Of a stretch of DNA of 6,876 bases, positions 5,066-6,876 are shown in pieces. Under the pieces are notes generated by a model. That model was not told the origin of the DNA and made no database searches. It saw only the letters and a list, made by a program, of their open reading frames with translations. Position 1 is the stretch's first letter; each line of letters opens with the position of its first letter. Origin of the DNA: Comamonadaceae bacterium (GTDB lineage Bacteria; Pseudomonadota; Gammaproteobacteria; Burkholderiales; Burkholderiaceae_C); the NCBI GenBank assembly GCA_947469815.1, contig CANIRI010000131.1:1-6876 (forward strand), read 5' to 3'. Both the position numbers and the translations under genes were made by a program.

Positions 5066-6876
5066 ATGCGCGAACAAGCGGATTCATCCGGATTCAACCT
5101 CTCGCGCTGGGCGATTGAGCACGCCGCCCTCACGCGCTACCTGCTGGTGGTGCTGATGGTGATCGGTCTGGCCAGTTACTTTCAATTGGGTCAGGATGAA
5201 GACCCGCCGTTCACATTCCGCACCATGGTCATCAAGGCCACATGGCCCGGGGCCTCACCGCAGCAAATGGCAGATCAGGTGGCCGACAAAATTGAACGCA
5301 CGCTGCAAGAAATCACCGGCGTCGACAAGATCCGAAGTTTTTCCAAGGCGGGTGAGTTGACGATTTTGTTCAACGTCAGCGAGGCTACGACCGGTCGCGA
5401 CGTGGATTACACCTGGTACACCATACGAAAAAAGGTCAGTGAACTACAGGGCTCGCTGCCGTCGGGTGTGTTGGGCCCATTTTTCAATGACGAATTTGGC
5501 GATGTGTATGGGACTATCTACGCGCTGGAGTCCGATGGTTTCAGTCCAGCCGAAGTCAAGACGTTTGCGGATGATGTTCGCCAGCGGCTACTGCGGATTC
5601 ACGACGTGCGAAAGGTCGAGCTTTTCGGGGTGCAGGACGAAAAAATTTACCTGGAAATCTCCCACAAGTGTTTGGCCCAGCTCGGTCTGGATTTGAACCA
5701 GGTTATGGGGCAACTCAATGACCAAAATGCGATGGAAAGCGCAGGTGCGGTGCAGGGGCCTGATGATGCGGTGCAGGTTCGGGTGGCGGGTGCATTTTCT
5801 GGCGTGGCGCAATTGCGGGATATGCCGATACGGGCCAGTTCGGGCAAGCAATTGCGCTTGGGTGACATCGCCGACATCCAACGCGCTTACGCGGACCCCG
5901 CCTCAACGCCGGTGCGCTTTCAGGGCAAGCGGGTGATTGCGCTGGGTATTTCTATGGCCAAAGGCGGTGACATCGTCGCGCTGGGGAAAAATTTGCGCGC
6001 AAACAGCACGCAAATCAATGCTGCACTACCTGCTGGTGTTCGCTTGGTCGAAGTGCAAGACCAGCCTGGGGCAGTGATCAAGTCAGTGGACGAATTCATC
6101 ACGACCTTGATTGAAGCGGTGTTGATCGTGCTGGCGGTGAGCTTTCTCAGCCTGGGCCTTCACACCCGTAGCGGTACGCACCCTTGGTACCGGCGCTACA
6201 CGCTGGATGTCCGTCCCGGCTTGGTCGTTGGCATCACGATTCCCTTGGTACTTGCCGTCACTTTTTTGGGCATGTCCTACTGCGGTATCGGTTTGCACAA
6301 AATTTCTCTGGGTGCTTTGATCATTGCGCTTGGGCTGCTGGTGGACGATGCCATCATCGCGGTGGAGATGATGGTGCGCAAAATGGAAGAGGGTTATGAC
6401 AAGGTGCGTGCCGCGATCTTTGCCTACGAAGTCACCGCCATGCCCATGTTGACCGGTACGTTGATTACCTCGGCGGGATTTTTGCCCATCGGCATTGCCA
6501 AGTCGGTCACGGGTGAATACACCTTCGCGATTTTTGCCGTGACGGTCATGGCATTGGTCTTAAGTTGGCTTGCCTCGGTCTATTTTGTTCCGTACCTGGG
6601 TGTTCTGTTGCTCAAAACACCGGAGCATCATGCGCAAGGTGGCCACGCCGAAAGCTTTGATTCCCCTTTTTACAGTGCCTTTCGTGCAACCGTTGATTGG
6701 TGCGTGCGTTTCCGGTGGACCACGATCGGTTTAACGGTGGCCGCTTTTGCGCTCGGAATCGCTGGCATGGGTCAGGTGCAGCAGCAGTTTTTCCCGGACT
6801 CCAGCCGACCTGAATTGTTGGTGGATGTGTGGTTTCCCGAAGGCACAGCCATTGCCAAAAACGAAGCTGTGGTCCA
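5066..6876 (+). CDS. RND efflux transporter permease subunit (3' truncated by window edge)
   Basis: The frame is open from ATG 5066 to the end of the window: 603 codons of a family usually 1,000-1,050 residues long. This is the inner-membrane proton-driven pump that would work with the preceding adaptor. TM1 is at about residues 22-42, followed directly by GQDEDPPF (42-49) and WPGAS (60-64), the opening of the first periplasmic porter domain. A second hydrophobic helix begins near 350 (TLIEAVLIVLAVSFLSLG). The TM4 signature GLLVDDAIIAVEMM carries Asp427-Asp428, equivalent to the proton-relay pair D407/D408 of AcrB. More helices follow through about 520, then the next helix (TTIGLTVAAFALGIAG) and the start of the second periplasmic half (QQQFFPDSSRPELLVDVWFPEG). 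A segment at about 366-381 lengthens the loop after TM2. The Shine-Dalgarno is weak (GTGAG at 5055-5059), suggesting coupling to the adaptor. It belongs to the large AcrB-like group; I cannot name the substrate. Confidence 0.94.
   Translation, partial: MREQADSSGFNLSRWAIEHAALTRYLLVVLMVIGLASYFQLGQDEDPPFTFRTMVIKATWPGASPQQMADQVADKIERTLQEITGVDKIRSFSKAGELTILFNVSEATTGRDVDYTWYTIRKKVSELQGSLPSGVLGPFFNDEFGDVYGTIYALESDGFSPAEVKTFADDVRQRLLRIHDVRKVELFGVQDEKIYLEISHKCLAQLGLDLNQVMGQLNDQNAMESAGAVQGPDDAVQVRVAGAFSGVAQLRDMPIRASSGKQLRLGDIADIQRAYADPASTPVRFQGKRVIALGISMAKGGDIVALGKNLRANSTQINAALPAGVRLVEVQDQPGAVIKSVDEFITTLIEAVLIVLAVSFLSLGLHTRSGTHPWYRRYTLDVRPGLVVGITIPLVLAVTFLGMSYCGIGLHKISLGALIIALGLLVDDAIIAVEMMVRKMEEGYDKVRAAIFAYEVTAMPMLTGTLITSAGFLPIGIAKSVTGEYTFAIFAVTVMALVLSWLASVYFVPYLGVLLLKTPEHHAQGGHAESFDSPFYSAFRATVDWCVRFRWTTIGLTVAAFALGIAGMGQVQQQFFPDSSRPELLVDVWFPEGTAIAKNEAVV

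Noticed and set aside
5746..5777. 11-bp direct repeat TGCGGTGCAGG at 5746-5756 and 5767-5777
   Set aside because: Both copies lie in frame and encode Ala-Val-Gln inside the permease; only two short copies, with no sign of a mobile or regulatory repeat.
1..6876. CRISPR array, insertion sequence, toxin-antitoxin or phage-defence module
   Set aside because: No regularly spaced repeats, terminal inverted repeats, transposase motifs or small paired toxin-like genes were seen; nearly all of the window is taken up by recognisable housekeeping, lipid and efflux genes.

Overview
The window looks like chromosomal DNA of a betaproteobacterium, most likely Burkholderiales/Comamonadaceae (Rhodoferax/Polaromonas-like). 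This rests on the GC-rich coding, the type of small MerR-like regulator followed by tRNA-Pro(GGG), and the character of the hpn and RND proteins. The assignment comes from recognising families, not from a search. I see no insertion sequence, integrase, CRISPR array or phage gene.

Layout, left to right. (1) A small MerR-family regulator gene (+, 36-473) is followed by a GC-rich hairpin, a strong promoter with a perfect TATAAT, and a tRNA-Pro with anticodon GGG (556-632, CCA encoded). A clear intrinsic terminator (647-679) closes the tRNA unit. (2) Convergent to this is a complete three-gene squalene operon on the minus strand, transcribed hpnC (3827-2973), hpnD (2932-2093), hpnE (2082-685). 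Together the enzymes turn two farnesyl diphosphates into squalene through presqualene diphosphate and hydroxysqualene, the entry into hopanoid synthesis. The squalene-hopene cyclase is not in the window. (3) A 112-nt divergent intergenic region (3828-3939) holds a 10-bp perfect palindrome that places a TATAGT hexamer on each strand. (4) On the plus strand is a tripartite-efflux operon: a lipoprotein periplasmic adaptor (3940-5058) and, 7 nt later, an RND inner-membrane permease (5066 to the window edge, truncated at 603 of an expected ~1,000-1,050 residues). The outer-membrane channel and any dedicated regulator are not visible.

The tRNA/MerR block, the squalene operon and the efflux operon are separate transcription units. 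The only suggestive link is that the squalene and efflux operons share one short divergent control region; both affect the cell envelope. I found no convincing undescribed system. The points most worth checking are the divergent palindrome, the overlap of hairpin and promoter before the tRNA, and the extra segment in a loop of the RND pump.
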